Assembly: GCF_004115265.2 (NCBI RefSeq)
Contig: NW_022680354.1
Coordinates: 1,116,001 to 1,180,000 of the forward strand
Length of the DNA stretch: 64,000 nucleotides
Origin: Rhinolophus ferrumequinum
Taxonomy: Eukaryota > Chordata > Mammalia > Chiroptera > Rhinolophidae
Direction of reading: 5' to 3'
The translations under genes and the position numbers were made by a program. Positions 10,444 to 23,400 of the stretch are shown here, piece by piece (positions within the stretch are counted from its first letter, which is position 1; each line of letters opens with the position of its first letter). Below the pieces are notes generated by a model. It ran no database searches. It was given only the letters and a program-made list of their open reading frames with translations, and had not been told where the DNA came from.

Positions 10444-13400
10444 TTAAAAAGTACCAAACAACTTCACAGAGCTAAAGAATACCATAACTGAATTGAAAAA
10501 TTCAACAGAGGGGTTCAACAACAGACCAAGTCAAGTGGAAGAATCAGTGAACTCAAAGACAGAGCAGTGGGATTAAATTGGAGGAGCAAAAAGTATAAAG
10601 AATGAAAAAAAGTGAAGATTGCTTAAAGGATTATGGGACACCATCAAATGGATCAATATATGCATTATAAAGATCCCAGAAAGAGAACAGAGAGAAAGGG
10701 GCAGAAAATTTATTCAAATAAGTAATGGCTGAAAACTTCCCTAACCTAGAGAAAGAAACACTTCTAGATCCAAGAAGCCAAGAAAGTTCCAAAGAAGATG
10801 AATCTAAAGAGACCTACACTGAGACACATTATACTTAAATTGTCAAATGTTAAAGATAAGAAGAGAATCCTAAAAGCAGCAAGAGAAAAGCAACTTCTTA
10901 GGTAAAAGGAATTCCCCATAAGACCATCAGCAGATTTTTCAACAGAAACTTTGCAGGCCAGAAAGGAGCAGGGATAATATATTCAAAGTGCTGAAAGAAA
11001 AATGTTGCTAACCATGAATACTCTACCTGGCAAAGTTGTCCTTCAGAATTGAAGGAGAGATAAAAAGTTTTTCAAACAAACAAAAGCTGAAGGAGTTCAT
11101 CACAACTAGAGTGGCCTTTCAGAAAATATTAAGGGGAGTTCTTCAAACTGAAAGAAAAGACCACTAATTGGTAACAGGAAAACGCGTGAAAGTGTAAAAC
11201 TCATGGGTAAAAGAAATATACAGTTAAATTCAAAATACCTTAATGTTGCAGTGATGGTGGGTAAATCTAGTATGAAAAGGTTAAAAGACAAAGTATTAAA
11301 AATAACTATACTACCTACCATAATTTGTTAATGGATACATTCTGCAAAAGGATGCAAATTGTGATATAGAAATGTGGAAGTAGGGGAGATTTGGTATGTG
11401 TTCAAAGCAGAGTTATTATCAGCTTAAAATAGACTGTAATAAATATAAGGTGTGTTATGTAAGCCTCATGGTAGCCATAAAGCAAAAGCCTATAGTAGTA
11501 GATATACAAAAGATAAAGAAATACAAGCATACCTGTCATAAAATCACCGAATCACAAAGGTAGAGTGCAAGAGGGGAAGAAATGAACAAAGAAATACAAA
11601 ACAGCCAGAAAACAATTAACAAAATGGCAACAGTAAGTCCATACCTATCAATAATTACTTTAAAGGTAAATGGACTAAATTCAGTAAAAATCATAGAGTG
11701 ACTGAATGGATAAAAAATAAAACCCAACTATATGTTGCCTACAAGAAATTTACCTCAGCTTTAAGGGCAGAAATAGACAAAGTGAAGGGATAGAGAAAGA
11801 TATTCCATGCAAATGGAATTTTTTTTTTTTATAAAGCAGCGGTAGCTATACTTAGACAAAGTAGACTTTAAGCCAAAGACTATAACAAAGAAGGTTGTTA
11901 TTTAATAGTAAATGGGTCACTTCATCAAGAGGATATAACAACTATAAATATTTACGCACTGAAAATAGCACCGAAATATATAAAGCAAAAATTAACATAT
12001 CTGAAGGGAGAGATAGACAGCAATACAGTCATAAAATGGGACTTCAAAACCCCACTTTTAACAATGGATACATCATCCAGACAGAAAACCAATAATAAAA
12101 GTTAAACTACACATTAGATCAGATGCTTCTAACAGACTTCTGGAGAACATTCCATCTGACAGCAGCAGAATACATTCTTCTCAGGTGTACATGGAACAGT
12201 CTCCAGATTATATGTTAGGCCACAAAACAGTTCTTCATAAATTTAAGAAGACCAAAACCAACAAGCCATCTTTTCCAACCACAATGGTGTGAAACTACAA
12301 ATCAATTACAAGAAGAAAACTGGAAAATTCACATATATGTGGAGATTAGACAAGCCCCTGAGCAACCAATGAGTGAAAGAAGTCAAAAATAAAAAGTATA
12401 TTGAGACAACTGAAGATGGAAACACAACATACCAAAACTTATGTGATGCAGCAAAAGCAGTTCTAAGAGGGAAGTGGTGAACATGTTCATTAAAACAAAA
12501 GAAAGATCTCAAACAACTTAATTTTACACCTCAAGGAACTTCCTACCTCAAGAAACTTGAAAAAGCAGAACAAACTAAGCCCAAAGTTAGTAGAAGGAAG
12601 GAAATTAAGATCAGAGCAGACAAATTAAATAGAAACTAAAAAGATAGTGGAAAAGATCAATGAAACTAAGACCTGCTTTTTTGAGACAATAAACAAAATA
12701 AACACACCTTTACACTTAAAAAAGGGAGAGAGGACTCAAATAAAATTAGAAATAAAAGAGATGTTACAATGGATACCGTAGCAGTGCAGAGGATCACAGA
12801 GACTACTCTGAAAAATTATACACCAAAAGATTGGATGACCTAGAAGAAATGGATAAATCCTAAAACAAACAACATATCGAGACTAAATCATGACCAAATA
12901 GAAAATTGGAATAGATGAATCACTAGCATAGGGATTGAATAGCAATCAAAAACCTCCCAAGCAAACAAAAGTACAAGACCAGATGGCTTCACTGGTGAAG
13001 TCTCCCAAACATTTAAAATAGAATTAAGACCAATCCTCTCAAACTCTTCCATAAAAGAAAAGAGGAGGAAACACTTCTGAACTCATTTTATGGAGGCCAG
13101 TATTACGCTGATACCAAAGCCAGAAAAAGACATTGCATGAAAAGAAAATTATAGACCAATATCCACAATGAATATAGATGCAAAAATCCTCAACAAAATA
13201 TTAGCAAACTATATTCAACAATCTGTTAAATGGATCATACACCACAATCAAGTGGGATTTATTCCAGGGATGCAAGGATGGCTTAACATCTGCAAATAAA
13301 TTAATGTGATACACGACATTAACAAAATGAAGAAAAATCTTATCATCTCAATAGATGCAGGAAAAGCATGATATCCTTTCATGTTAAACACTCTCAGCAA

Positions 13401-13556
13401 CCTGGGTATAGAGAGAACATAGCTCAACATAATAAAGGCCATACAATGTGACAATCCTCTAGCTGTCATCATATTTAATGGTGAAACACTGGAAGCTTTG
13501 TCTCAGAGATCACAAACAAGGCAAAGATGCCCTCTCTTACCAGTGTTATTCAACAC

Positions 13557-13668
13557 ACAGTGTTTCCCCGAAAATAAGACCGAGCCGGGCAGTCAGCTCC
13601 AATGTGTCTTTTGGAGCAAAAATTAATATAAGACCCGGTCTTATATAAGTCCGGGTCTTATAAAAAAG
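13557..13668 (+). mobile_element. Truncated TA-flanked MITE at the L1 ORF2 break
   Basis: It begins 'TGTTTCCCCGAAAATAAGAC' and runs through 'TCTTTTGGAGCAAAAATTAA' to a short GGTCTTATA hairpin. This is the left half of the same family as the complete element at 32511-32796. The right terminal repeat is missing. It sits exactly where L1 RT sequence ends and before the L1 3' UTR, so an internal deletion probably removed both the L1 segment and the right end of this element. Confidence 0.75.
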
Positions 13669-13999
13669 TGGTTGTCTAGGGTTGGGGGAAACAGGGAGAG
13701 GTTGTTTTGAATATTACAAACTTTCAGTTATAAGATGAATAAGGTCTGAGGATCTAATGTGTAACATGGTGACTAATTGATAGCACTGTGTTGTATCATT
13801 TAAATTTGCTAAGATAGTAGAATTTAAATGTTCTCGCCAAAACAAAAAAAAAGTTAATTAGGTGATGAATGCATGAATTAACTCAATGGGGGAAATCCTT
13901 TCACAGTATATGTCAAATCATCACGTTGTATACTTTGATTATCTTACCATTTTTTTCATCAATTACATCTCAGTACAGCTGGCAAAAATGAAGAAATGA

Positions 14000-15579
14000 A
14001 GTTGCTTTGTGAGGATGCTCTCATAGTGTTTACCACACTCTTCTAAATGCTCAGAGAAATATTTATGAAATAAGATGTTTTAAAATATTTCTGGGGTATC
14101 AAGTCATGACTGGTCTTAGTGATTGTTTTCCATGCTTCGTCACTTTTTCTTGATACCACACAGGCTGGTGTGCAGAGTTAGGGTCTTTTCTCTGGGTGCC
14201 CATGTGTCCAGGCTGAACAGCTCTATTATGGAAGGAGAGACCAGAGTCAGGGGTGTTCGTTTCTGCCACAATGTCCACCTTCACTCCCTTCACATGCTCA
14301 GTTGGCGAAAGGAGGCAGAGACCTCCCTGTCGCCTTCCCCATGGGGCCACACATGGGCCTGAAGACAAAACAGTCAGGAAGTTTTGGCGGCTTGTTTGTT
14401 CCATGCCTTTCTGTTCGTGCAGATGTGGTGCCTGACCCAACCATCTTCCTGGAGTCCAAGGGAAGCACGTTATCTCCATTCTTCCTACAAAAGGTGCAGT
14501 TTTAGCTGGTTTAAAAGCAGGAAATGAACATGAAAGTGTTTAGAGTCTTATAACAGTAAGGGAAGACAAGCTGTTTTCATCCTAGATTTGTCCTACAAAT
14601 GGGATGGACAGTTAAGACCTGAAAGACCTGGGATGGTGAACTCAGTGCCTGCCCCCCGGGTAACTGAGAGAAAAGGAAGCTGACCTGGGTGGGGGAGGAC
14701 ACAGAAAGTGCTGTGGTGCAGGGTGCCCTCCCATTGCCACTGGTAACTAACACGCTCAGAGTTTGTTTGGTTAAAACCACGACCCCTCAGGAAGTGAATG
14801 GGAGAAAAATAAGAGACAAAGCACTTGTGAACAAGAAAAATAGGCTTTGTTTCCAGGATGCTCAGAGAAAGTACATAACTAATGACTTTTACTGGTACTA
14901 ACTAGAATGACTAGTCATGGACAAAAGTCACTTCTGACACTTGTATAGCCAAGGAAACATCCCAGGAAGTAAAGGTCATAGTCCCGGGAAGATATCTTGA
15001 TTCTAGGGAATAAATGAAGAATGCAAGTTTGGACTCGGTGATATTTCTGCCAGAAATGTGTAATCCTGAATCGAATTGCAAGGACCCACTAGACAAACCC
15101 GAACTGAGGAACACTCTACAATCTGCCGTCCTTGGAAGTGTCAAGGTCCTGAGACCAGGGGAAGACTAAGAAACTGTTTGATTTTGAAGGAGACCTTGAG
15201 AAGTAAGCACATGTGATTCTAGGCTGGATCGTGTTGCTACGAGCAGCAGCTTTCATAGGACGGTTGGTGAGACTCGTGGTGACACTCAGAAGGCGTCAGG
15301 ATCAGATGGCACGGACCGGCGGATAGCACAGGGGTCTTCTTGTTTCAGTGCATCAGTTAATCCTCACCCCTCCTTCATAAGATCACAAAGTGCAAGTGGG
15401 CCACAAAGAGTCTCTTCTACATTTTCTGCCCACTTAGAGCTGTAAAACAGGATGATGATAAGGGAAAGAGAAAAAAAAAATGTCAGTAAAAGAGAGGAGC
15501 GTAAAAGTAGATTTGGAAGAAATTTAATGGAGAATGAAATGAGAGAGATATGTCCAGTGGGTGAATCCTGCAGACCATG

Positions 15580-15580
<1 letters not shown>
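14000..15580. other. Unique non-coding DNA
   Basis: No named repeat or gene was recognised. Open frames up to 126 codons on the - strand (14099-14479) have no known motif. Confidence 0.4.

Positions 15581-15620
<40 letters not shown>
15581..15620. repeat. (TA)n microsatellite
   Basis: About 20 uninterrupted TA dinucleotides. It is likely length-variable between individuals. Confidence 0.95.
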
Positions 15621-15622
<2 letters not shown>

Positions 15623-15624
15623 TC

Positions 15625-18600
15625 TCTTATCCTTTTAGCATCAGACATTTGGGATCTTGATCTACGTTTTAGGGTTAACTTTTCATTTATTTTATTAGCA
15701 TTTTGTTTTATTTGACCATATGTTTGTTCCAAAGCATTAACATACAGAAACAGGCAAAACCACCGAGAAACTCCCTCTGCAGCTCCTACCTGAATACCTC
15801 AAGGTGGCAGATGTTTCGAAATTTACTCCTGAGAAGTAATAGGATTATGCCTGGGAATGATAATGACAGGTTCCAGCTATTCTGAGTTCAGCTAAGACTT
15901 CCCACATTGGCGCCTTGTCTTGGGAAAGGTGGGAGGGACATGAGGACGAAGGATGGAGCCTTTTTGTTCTAGTCATTGAAATCTTGCTTTTAGTTAATAA
16001 TCATGTCAATCCGATACATAATAATAGATGCCAGCAGGCAATCTTTCTAAATAATTCGATCTTGATAGATATGAAAGGTGGTGATTACCATGAGGATTAG
16101 AATGAGTCTTAATTATTCGTATTCACACTGAACTTCCCACTTCTTCTGTGCACCAGGACAGTCTCCAGTCATCACAATTCAAACGCTCTCAGTAGTCGCT
16201 GGTTCTTACTTAAAAATAGTCCAGTCCTTCACCAGTGTTCTATCTGGCTGGAGAAGGCAGAAATGGGATCATTTCGTTCTTTCCGAGTAAATGAATTTTG
16301 TCACTCGCACTCGTTTCTTCTGCAAACAGAAGGAACTTTCTTTCCAAGTGGTTCTTGTGTTCTCTCTGCCATGTCTCACTGGCATCGTTAGGACTATGTA
16401 TATCAACAAACCAAAACAAAATGTTTAACTGTAATGTAGTTTTGTGTGTACTGAGAAAAACAGCGGCCGCGCATCATTACTCTTGGGGAGAACCAGGATG
16501 TGTGACACCGATATTTCCAAATGTCAAGTGTCCTTAGCTGTGTAGATGAGATGTGTGTGTCACAGCCGTGCCTCTGTAGGTGGAGGCTTCCTTGGAGGAA
16601 TACCTGAGCTGTCAGGAGGTCGATACCACACCTTGCTTGCTGGAGGGGGTGGGCTTGTTCCTTCTCTAAGGAGAGTTTACAGGAGATCGGGCCACAAGAA
16701 GGACATGCAAGTGTGACCTTCACCTGGAGCTGGAGGAGAGTCTGCGCTGGACGCCGGATGGGACCTGGGGCAGCCTGGCCTGGGTGTGTGTGGCTCTCCA
16801 CGGAGTGTGACTTTTGAGGGTGATATCTAAGCCAGGTGATCTGACCCTAATGGCACGTGGTGACTCTTCTGTTGGGATGGGGGCTGCTCCTGCAGATGGT
16901 CTGGGTGGGTGGCGATGCCCCCCCACGGTTTCTGAAGGTAGAAGCTCCCGCCGTTGTTGGGGCTGGACTGAGAGGTCAGGGCCACGGAGGAGGGTGTGGG
17001 CGAAGCTGGGATGTCCTCTTCACAGGCATCTGGAGCAGGGCCTTGGCTCTGTGGCTGACTGATCACACTTCCCCTGACCGCCTTGCCCAGGGAGATGGCA
17101 GCCAGGTGACCACCCAGGAGCCGAGCACCGAGGTCCTCCAAGGGTTCCCCGAGGACGGCTCTGGAGACATGAAGGTGGAGGTCGCTTTTAATAGCAACGT
17201 CAGTTCCCGTCTAGATTGTAGCTTCCTTTTATTGTTCCCTAACGTTCAGTAAGATCTTGCTCAAGAACTGGTCTCTATCATGCAAGGGAATAGGGATAAG
17301 GCCTCACTTCGTGCCTGAGTGGAGCAGAGCAGGGGGAGCGGAAGCCCTGTGTCAAGGCCGGATCAGAGTGGCAGCCAACACACCGTGGATGTGGCGATGG
17401 CTGCCCTCCAGCCAGGACCACCCTGAGAATCCACTGAGAGCCGACATCTCAGGTCATCCAGTACATGGTTGGGAGTAAGACAGTCCCACACGTTGCTCCA
17501 AATGCCAAAGGATCCAGGGCAGAGTGGTGCCTTCTGAGTGGTGAGGAATTTCAACCCCAGATGCCCGGGTCCATAGGGACATGGCCGAGGACACGGGCCC
17601 TTTTGACGTTGGAGGACTTACTGCTGCCCTCTGACCCACGAGAGTCTTTTCAAAGCATTTCAGCTTTCTGCTCTTCCACCTTCTCAGCAACTAACACACG
17701 ACGGTAGTGAACCAGTGTGTTGTCTGTGGGGTGGTGCCCCAACGAGCTGTATTCACTTCCGTGTGTTCAGATGATGAGGTCATTCCAGGTGGTGAAACGC
17801 CGAGCTGACGGAGGAGAGCTCAGGGTCCCCTCCCAACCTCATGCTTCTCTGCAGGGCATCGGAAGCCCTCCTTGCAGCGAGGACACAGGTCGAGGGAAAT
17901 GCCCAGAGAGCAGACACCCAAGGCCACGCCCTGGGCTCTGCCCGAGTCCCCTTGTTTCTAACATTACTCTGGGCCTCTGGCCTCACTTCTTGCACTTTAG
18001 GTGCCAAATTCTGAGGACCCTTTTTTCTCTTGATGCCTCTAAACCACCTCGAACACAGGTCTAATGTATACGTGACAGAATTTTTCTCATGGTTTGAGGA
18101 TATTGGAGTCCTGGCTATCTCACAGAAGAGGTCAGGACAACCTGAAATCAAACATTAGAAATTTTTGTCCCCAAATTTATCCTATTTTATTATGCAGACT
18201 AATGTCTCCCAAACCCCAACCCAGATTGCTCTCTGGGCGCACATTTGATGTCCAAAAGCACCCATTAGCAAACTTGCCTTGTCAAAAGGACAGATAACCC
18301 CACGATTCCTTATATTATTTATTGCACCGTCCAGGAAGGCACAAGCCATGTCAGTTAGCTTCAGCTTAAATAGCATTTTTACCTTTCTGAAATACACCTA
18401 TGGTAGAAACCGGCAGACCCAGCAGCAACTATTGTCAAGATGTTGCTGTACTGTGCCCGGGGGTGCTTGCTGAACGTCAGAACATTAGCTACACGAGAAA
18501 AGTAAGTCAGCGTGAAAAAAAGAGAAAGTGTTGCTTTTATAGATGATAACAAAAGTCAGAAATTAATTGCCCCAGGAACCGGCAGGGGCACAATTAATTT

Positions 18601-19045
18601 AAAAAGTGAAATAACATTGAAATGTTTTGGATATTGATTTTTACAGGGAGCAAGGGTTTGATCAGCAACGATACTGAATGTGCACTTGACATAGAGCAGG
18701 GTAACGACCTTCATCACGGCGTACGTCTTGGTCCCAGTGCCCGAGACAGAGCTGTGGGTTGGGGAGACCGTGTCTGAAACTAGATGGCTCCTTATGCTTC
18801 TCAGTGTAATCTGTCTTTGAGCCGTCACTAGGATATTCTGGGGAGGAGCGGTTAGAAGGCAGGGCAATACTTCTATTACACACACGCTCCACCACGGCCC
18901 CTCTCAGTCTTATTCAGTTGATGAACCACAGCTCTGGCTGAATTTAACCCTCCTTCCCCTCAGCACGTGTGCCTACATAACTAAGAGAGTCTAGTATCAG
19001 AGAGCCAGCAGTGGTGGTGGCTGGTGCCACTTGAAATCCACGGCT
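15625..19045. other. Unique non-coding DNA, partly GC-rich
   Basis: The part from 16700 to 17950 is GC-rich and holds overlapping open frames of 60-132 codons on both strands, none with a recognised domain. It may lie in 5' non-coding introns of CCR6, whose human gene extends about 25 kb upstream of the coding exon, but I see no exon I can defend. Confidence 0.35.
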
Positions 19046-19049
19046 GCTC

Positions 19050-20757
19050 CCTTCCTGTTTCCTGGCAGTTGTATAATTCTCTAGACTCCCTAAATGGCTG
19101 TTTCATTCCTCCTCCTCTCTTGTCAAAACTCTGCAACCTCTTTTTCCATCTTCACTCTCAGCCGATGACCTGGTTTCTTCTTTCACTGAGAACAGAGGAA
19201 CAATCAGGAAAGAACCTGCATAAACAGTCACCCCCACACACTCCTGTCTCGCCTACGTCTGGAAGGGTGGGGCAGCCACCCTGCCCCTAACACAGGCCAG
19301 CCCCTCCCTACGCTGTCCCCAGCCTCCGTGGTCTACTCAAGGTTGGGCGGCAAACACTTGTCCCTTCTTTCCTGCATGGTCAACATCTCCTAGTCACTGG
19401 GTCATTCCCACACATACGGGATGTCTCTTCTTTCTCCCATCTTGACCAAGTTTTGGGCCTCTGGGATCATCTCCAGCTACTGCCTATGTTCCTCCCATAC
19501 AAACTCCCCGAGATGAGTGTGTGTATTCTCTCCTGTCGTCACCCCTCTTGCAGCCAGGCTTTTCCTACACCACTCAACAAACAAAAGCCTGGTCAAGGTT
19601 GCAGTGGTCTGCGTGTTGCTAAATCTAACGGCCGCTTGTGTCTTCCGTTTGTGTTGCTGGATCTGCCGGCAGCATTAACATGGCTGATTGTTCTCTCCTT
19701 GAAACACGTTTATGCTTGGCCTTCAGATCTCAGAGCCCGGCCCACTTTTCTTTCCATCCGTGCCCACGCCCTTGGGGATGTCATCCACTCATAAGCTGAT
19801 GACCCCGAAATACGCGTGTGCAGCCCAGCGCTTCCCTCTGAACTCCATGTTCAAGTGAGCAGCAAAGTACTGGGTATCTCCATTGGGAGAGTCTACCAGA
19901 CATCATTCTTCTCAGGTTCTTGATATCCTTTTCCACCGCATACCTGCTGCTTCTGCAATATTTCCCTCATTTTTTTCATGAATTCCTTCTTTCCATTGTT
20001 CAGGTCAAATACCTTGGAGTCATATTTTGTGCCTGTCTTTCTCTCAAACCCTGTATCCGATCTGTCAGCAAATTCTGTTTACTTTATCTCCAGAATAGAT
20101 CCATCATGTCTCCCCAGGAAGGTCCCAGTTCTACCTGGGTTCCCTCTGATCTACTTTTGACACAGCCACCAGGGTAAGCTCCTTAAAATGTAAGTCAGAT
20201 AATGTCACTCAAGCCTTCCACTAGCTTTCCATGTCACCCGAGGAGAAGGCACGTCATTGTGATGAACTGCACCAGCTGTCCCCTGCCAGCTCTGTGACCT
20301 CAACTTCATTGCCCACCCTCTGGCTCGCTCTAGCCACACGCCAGGCCTCGAACACGCCAGGCAGAAGTCCGGTTCAGGGACACTGCCCTCACTGTCCCTT
20401 TATCCTGAAATGTCCCTCCTCCAGATAAACACGTGGCTCACTGCCACACCACCTTCATGGCACTGCTTATGTGTCACTGCCAACCAAACCCTCCCTGTTC
20501 ATTCTACTTACAATGGCCTGGCCGTCCCTACCTGACCTCTCTGCTTGGTTTTTCTCCATGACACTAGCATCACCTACCACACTATACATCTTTTTATTTT
20601 CTTTATTTGTGGTCCAGCGCCTATGACGGAACTGTAAATCCCATGAGGCCAAGGTTTTTGTCTGCTTTGTCCACTGCTGTAAACTTTTTGCCTAGAAAAG
20701 TGCCACGCACATAGTAGGTCTGCAGTAAGTGTTTGCTGTAGGAGCAAATGAATGGCG
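19050..20757 (+). repeat. L2 LINE, long ORF2 and 3' end copy
   Basis: About 1.7 kb of L2 in sense orientation. In order it shows the 'CAGCCGATGACCTGG' block (19161), the 'GGTCAACATCTCCTAGTCACTGG' region, RT-coding sequence around 'CTCAACAAACAAAAGCCTGG' and 'GTTGCTAAATCTAACGGC' (19614), 'CTCCTTGAAACACG', 'AAGCTGATGACCCCGAAAT', 'CTTGGAGTCATATTTTG' and 'AATGTAAGTCAGATAATGTC'. It ends with 'CATGAGGCCAAGG', 'ACATAGTAGGTCTGCAGTAAG' and 'GCAAATGAATGG', the L2 3' terminus. The reading frame is degraded. Open frames at 19024-19794 and 19920-20177 are remnants or accidents of this LINE. Confidence 0.85.
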
Positions 20758-20789
20758 GACGTGGGAGCCCCAGGTCTTCCTTTTTGTGC

Positions 20790-20975
20790 CCACAATTCCT
20801 GATTCGTACTCTCTTGGACAGATTACTTAATATCTTTATGTGCTAGTTTGTTTCCACCTGTAAAACATTTGACCAAAATTGTGTGTCAGGGTTAAATGAG
20901 ATGATAAATACAAAAAGGACTTTCCAATTTGTATTACACAGTGTAAATTGACATTAAACATACTATTTATAATCA
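20790..20975 (+). repeat. MIR SINE
   Basis: The order 'TTGGACAGATTACTTAATA', 'TTTCCACCTGTAAAACA', 'GGTTAAATGAGATGATAAAT' matches the MIR core (CTTGGGCAAGTTACTTAAC, TTTCCTCATCTGTAAAATG, GATTAAATGAG). Confidence 0.7.
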
Positions 20976-20979
20976 CAAG

Positions 20980-22085
20980 ACAAAGAAAGGGGATGGCAGC
21001 TGGACAAACCACAGATGATATTCTCACTCCTTGCCCTGCAGCCTTTGGTGTTTTGTATCAACGGCCAATTTGGGACTTTTCTCAGTGGCATTTGTAGCTT
21101 GGCTGAGGCTTGTTTCAGACTTAGGAGGAGAAGATACCCAGAGTCACCTCACATTACAGAGCTGTTCCCACACGGAATGCCGACACCCGCTCTGGGGGTA
21201 TGGAAATCTCAGCTTTCTGCTGTCCCGAAACAGGTCAAGTTACACATGATATAATGAGCACACGCTGTACAAGACAGTTCATGAATCTTCTGAGGTAGCA
21301 TTTCTCCTGTGCAGCTGGGTGTTGCCTCCTTTGGGATCACAGACCTACAATGTTTGTGACATTCTGATTCTGTCTCCATCATGTCTTTACCTATAACAGC
21401 ACTTAGAAGTCATAGAGTTTTTCAGGCTTTTTATTCTTTTCAGAATAGAAACATGGGTCATTGGTTATACAGCATGTGAAGTATGGTGTGGAGCTTTTCA
21501 GAGAACTTTATAATCATTCTCAGTAGTTTGGAATTTCCAAGAAATTAAAAACATTCCACAGACTAATAATTCTGAAACACATAAAAAAATCTGTGTCTAA
21601 AATTGAAATTAAGTGACCTAGTTGCATAAACTTGCCTATATGATCTGAAGTGTGTATTGGAAGAAAAAAATTTGTGGTGAGGCAGCTCACCGCACCACAC
21701 GGCATGTGGGTGACGGAGGAGAGGCCACATGCCTGAGAGCGCACAGACGTCCCCAGGCAGCGTCCTGCAGGCGGCCCAGGGTCTCACTGTTTTGATCGCT
21801 AAGCGACCACTGCGTCTCCACTGCCAAAGAGGCCTGAAGATTTATGAAATCTGAACTTTTAAGAGAAAACGCAGGTGCCTGCTCCTCTGTGGGACAAAAA
21901 ACACCTTGTCTCTTGGTAAGTGTCTGTTTTGTCTTGGAATTTAGAAAGTCTTGTACCTCTGTTGTCTTAATAACTGCTTTGTGCTTTGAAGGTAAGAGTG
22001 TTTTAAACACCTGGCTTTCGTTCAGGTGTTGCTTGGTTGCTTATTTATTTGGAACTTTAGTCACGCTGTGGGGACAGAAGAGACG
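20980..22085. other. Unique non-coding DNA
   Basis: No named repeat or gene was recognised. Open frames are short and overlap on opposite strands. Confidence 0.4.
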
Positions 22086-22089
22086 CTAC

Positions 22090-22285
22090 CTTCTGTCAAG
22101 TCTGTTAGGTACTATACACCATTCTAAAGACTTCTTGTGCATTGTTTTGTGCAAATCTGATGAAAGCCCTGGGAGGTGGAGGTGGTTAAAGAGTTAGAGA
22201 CCAAGTCACCCATTGCGTGTAGCAGTGGCGGCACCCAAGTCCAGATTCTTCTGATTCCAGAGTCTGCGCTCTTTCTGTCTCACAG
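22090..22285 (-). repeat. MIR SINE
   Basis: Read on the + strand, 'TAGGTACTATACACCATTC', 'CTTGTGCATTG', 'GAGACCAAGTCACCC' and 'CCAGAGTCTGCGCTCTTTC' follow the reverse-complement MIR order. Confidence 0.55.
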
Positions 22286-22289
22286 AGAC

Positions 22290-23395
22290 AGTAATATTAC
22301 CTTCCAGACCCCAGTGCCCGGGTGATGGTGACTAGCGCTTGTGGAAAACCTGTAGGAACCTTTGCCAGGAACCTACTAAACCAGAGCCACCGTGAAAGAG
22401 TAGTCATTAGCCCGAGGCATAACTCCAGAGGGGAAATGCGGATTCCACAAACCCAGACCGAGCACAGGCTGCTTTGCTTCCCATTCAGGCTGTACCTGTG
22501 CCTGAGCGTGAGTGCCGGCTGGATGTAAAAGTGGATGAAACTCAGGGAGGTGGTCGACTGTGTGAGAGGAGAGGGGAGGTGATCCAGGGGCAGGGAAGTG
22601 CTCTGGGCGAGGGGAGCAGAGCAGGGACAAGTCCGCCGTGGACAGGATGGCGGGGTGCTGGCAAGCCGGGGTGGGACTGGGCGCCTGGAGCCAGCAGAAC
22701 GCACACACCGTATGGGGACGCCTGCCGCATGTGGACATGCTCCCCGGTCTGCCTCAAGAGAATTCACACAGTGCTGTCATTCACGGGAAGGGTTCTCGTG
22801 ATGACACCGTCTTCCAAGTGAAAGTGATAGATGGGTGGCAATCAGTTTCACCACGCTGTGGGCTAATGCATTTATGCCGTTTAAAATGCTGTTATGTGCA
22901 TTTACGCGACAGTATTGGAGGCGTCTGCCTTAATCTTGCGTTACGTCTTCTCTTATGAAATGTCTGAGCCTCCGGAGGCCTCACTTACCTGGAGGTCTCT
23001 CTTCTGTCACATCAACCCTCTAAGACAAGCTGAGGAAGAGGAAATGGACAGACAAAGAGACGGCAGCCCAAGCAGACACCACCAAGCCCACAGCTTCAAG
23101 CCTGTGAGTTAGGCTCCCAGGGGACACCCTCAGGTGCACATTTGGGTGTTCTGACTTATTTTGGGTGCAGTTCTGATAAGTGGGTATCTGGTTTCCCAGC
23201 CCAGCGCTTATTAGTAACAAAAGGTCAGAAGTGGGAAGGCAACTACAGAGTCAGACCCTGGGAGTGCCGAGGTGTGATAGGACTGGCTGCCATCAGAAGC
23301 AGGGGTGGAAAACCCGCGATATGGGCAGACAAGCCACTGTACTTCACTTGGGGCCATTTAGTGCAGAAGCGAATAGTGCTGCGGGTTTAAACGAC
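22290..23395. other. GC-rich unique DNA
   Basis: Open frames up to 156 codons (22297-22767, - strand) overlap frames on the other strand and are of low-complexity proline/serine composition. None has a known domain. No gene is called. Confidence 0.35.
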
Positions 23396-23400
23396 CTGCG

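Larger units (their letters stand above)
9690..13990 (+). repeat. L1 (L1MA-type) LINE, interrupted and internally deleted
   Basis: An L1 copy on the + strand with recognisable ORF1 (about 10000-11150), ORF2 endonuclease/RT sequence (about 11850-13556) and 3' UTR (about 13685-13990). ORF2 landmarks in order are 'CATCAAGAGGATATAACAA', 'ACAGCAGCAGAATACATTC', 'GGAAACACAACATACCAAAA', 'CCAGATGGCTTCACTGGTGA' and 'CAAGTGGGATTTATTCCAGG' of the RT domain. The 3' UTR carries 'TCAGTTATAAGATGAATAAG'. The C-terminal half of ORF2 is absent: RT sequence stops at the small element at 13557 and the 3' UTR follows it. ORF1 is split by another small element at 10180-10443. Many stops and frameshifts make it dead. 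Divergence and type suggest a Late Cretaceous to Paleogene insertion. Confidence 0.85.

Noticed and set aside
17618-17634. Possible CTCF site (CTGCTGCCCTCTGACC)
   Set aside because: Only the GGC-side half fits the consensus; the CCA side does not match.
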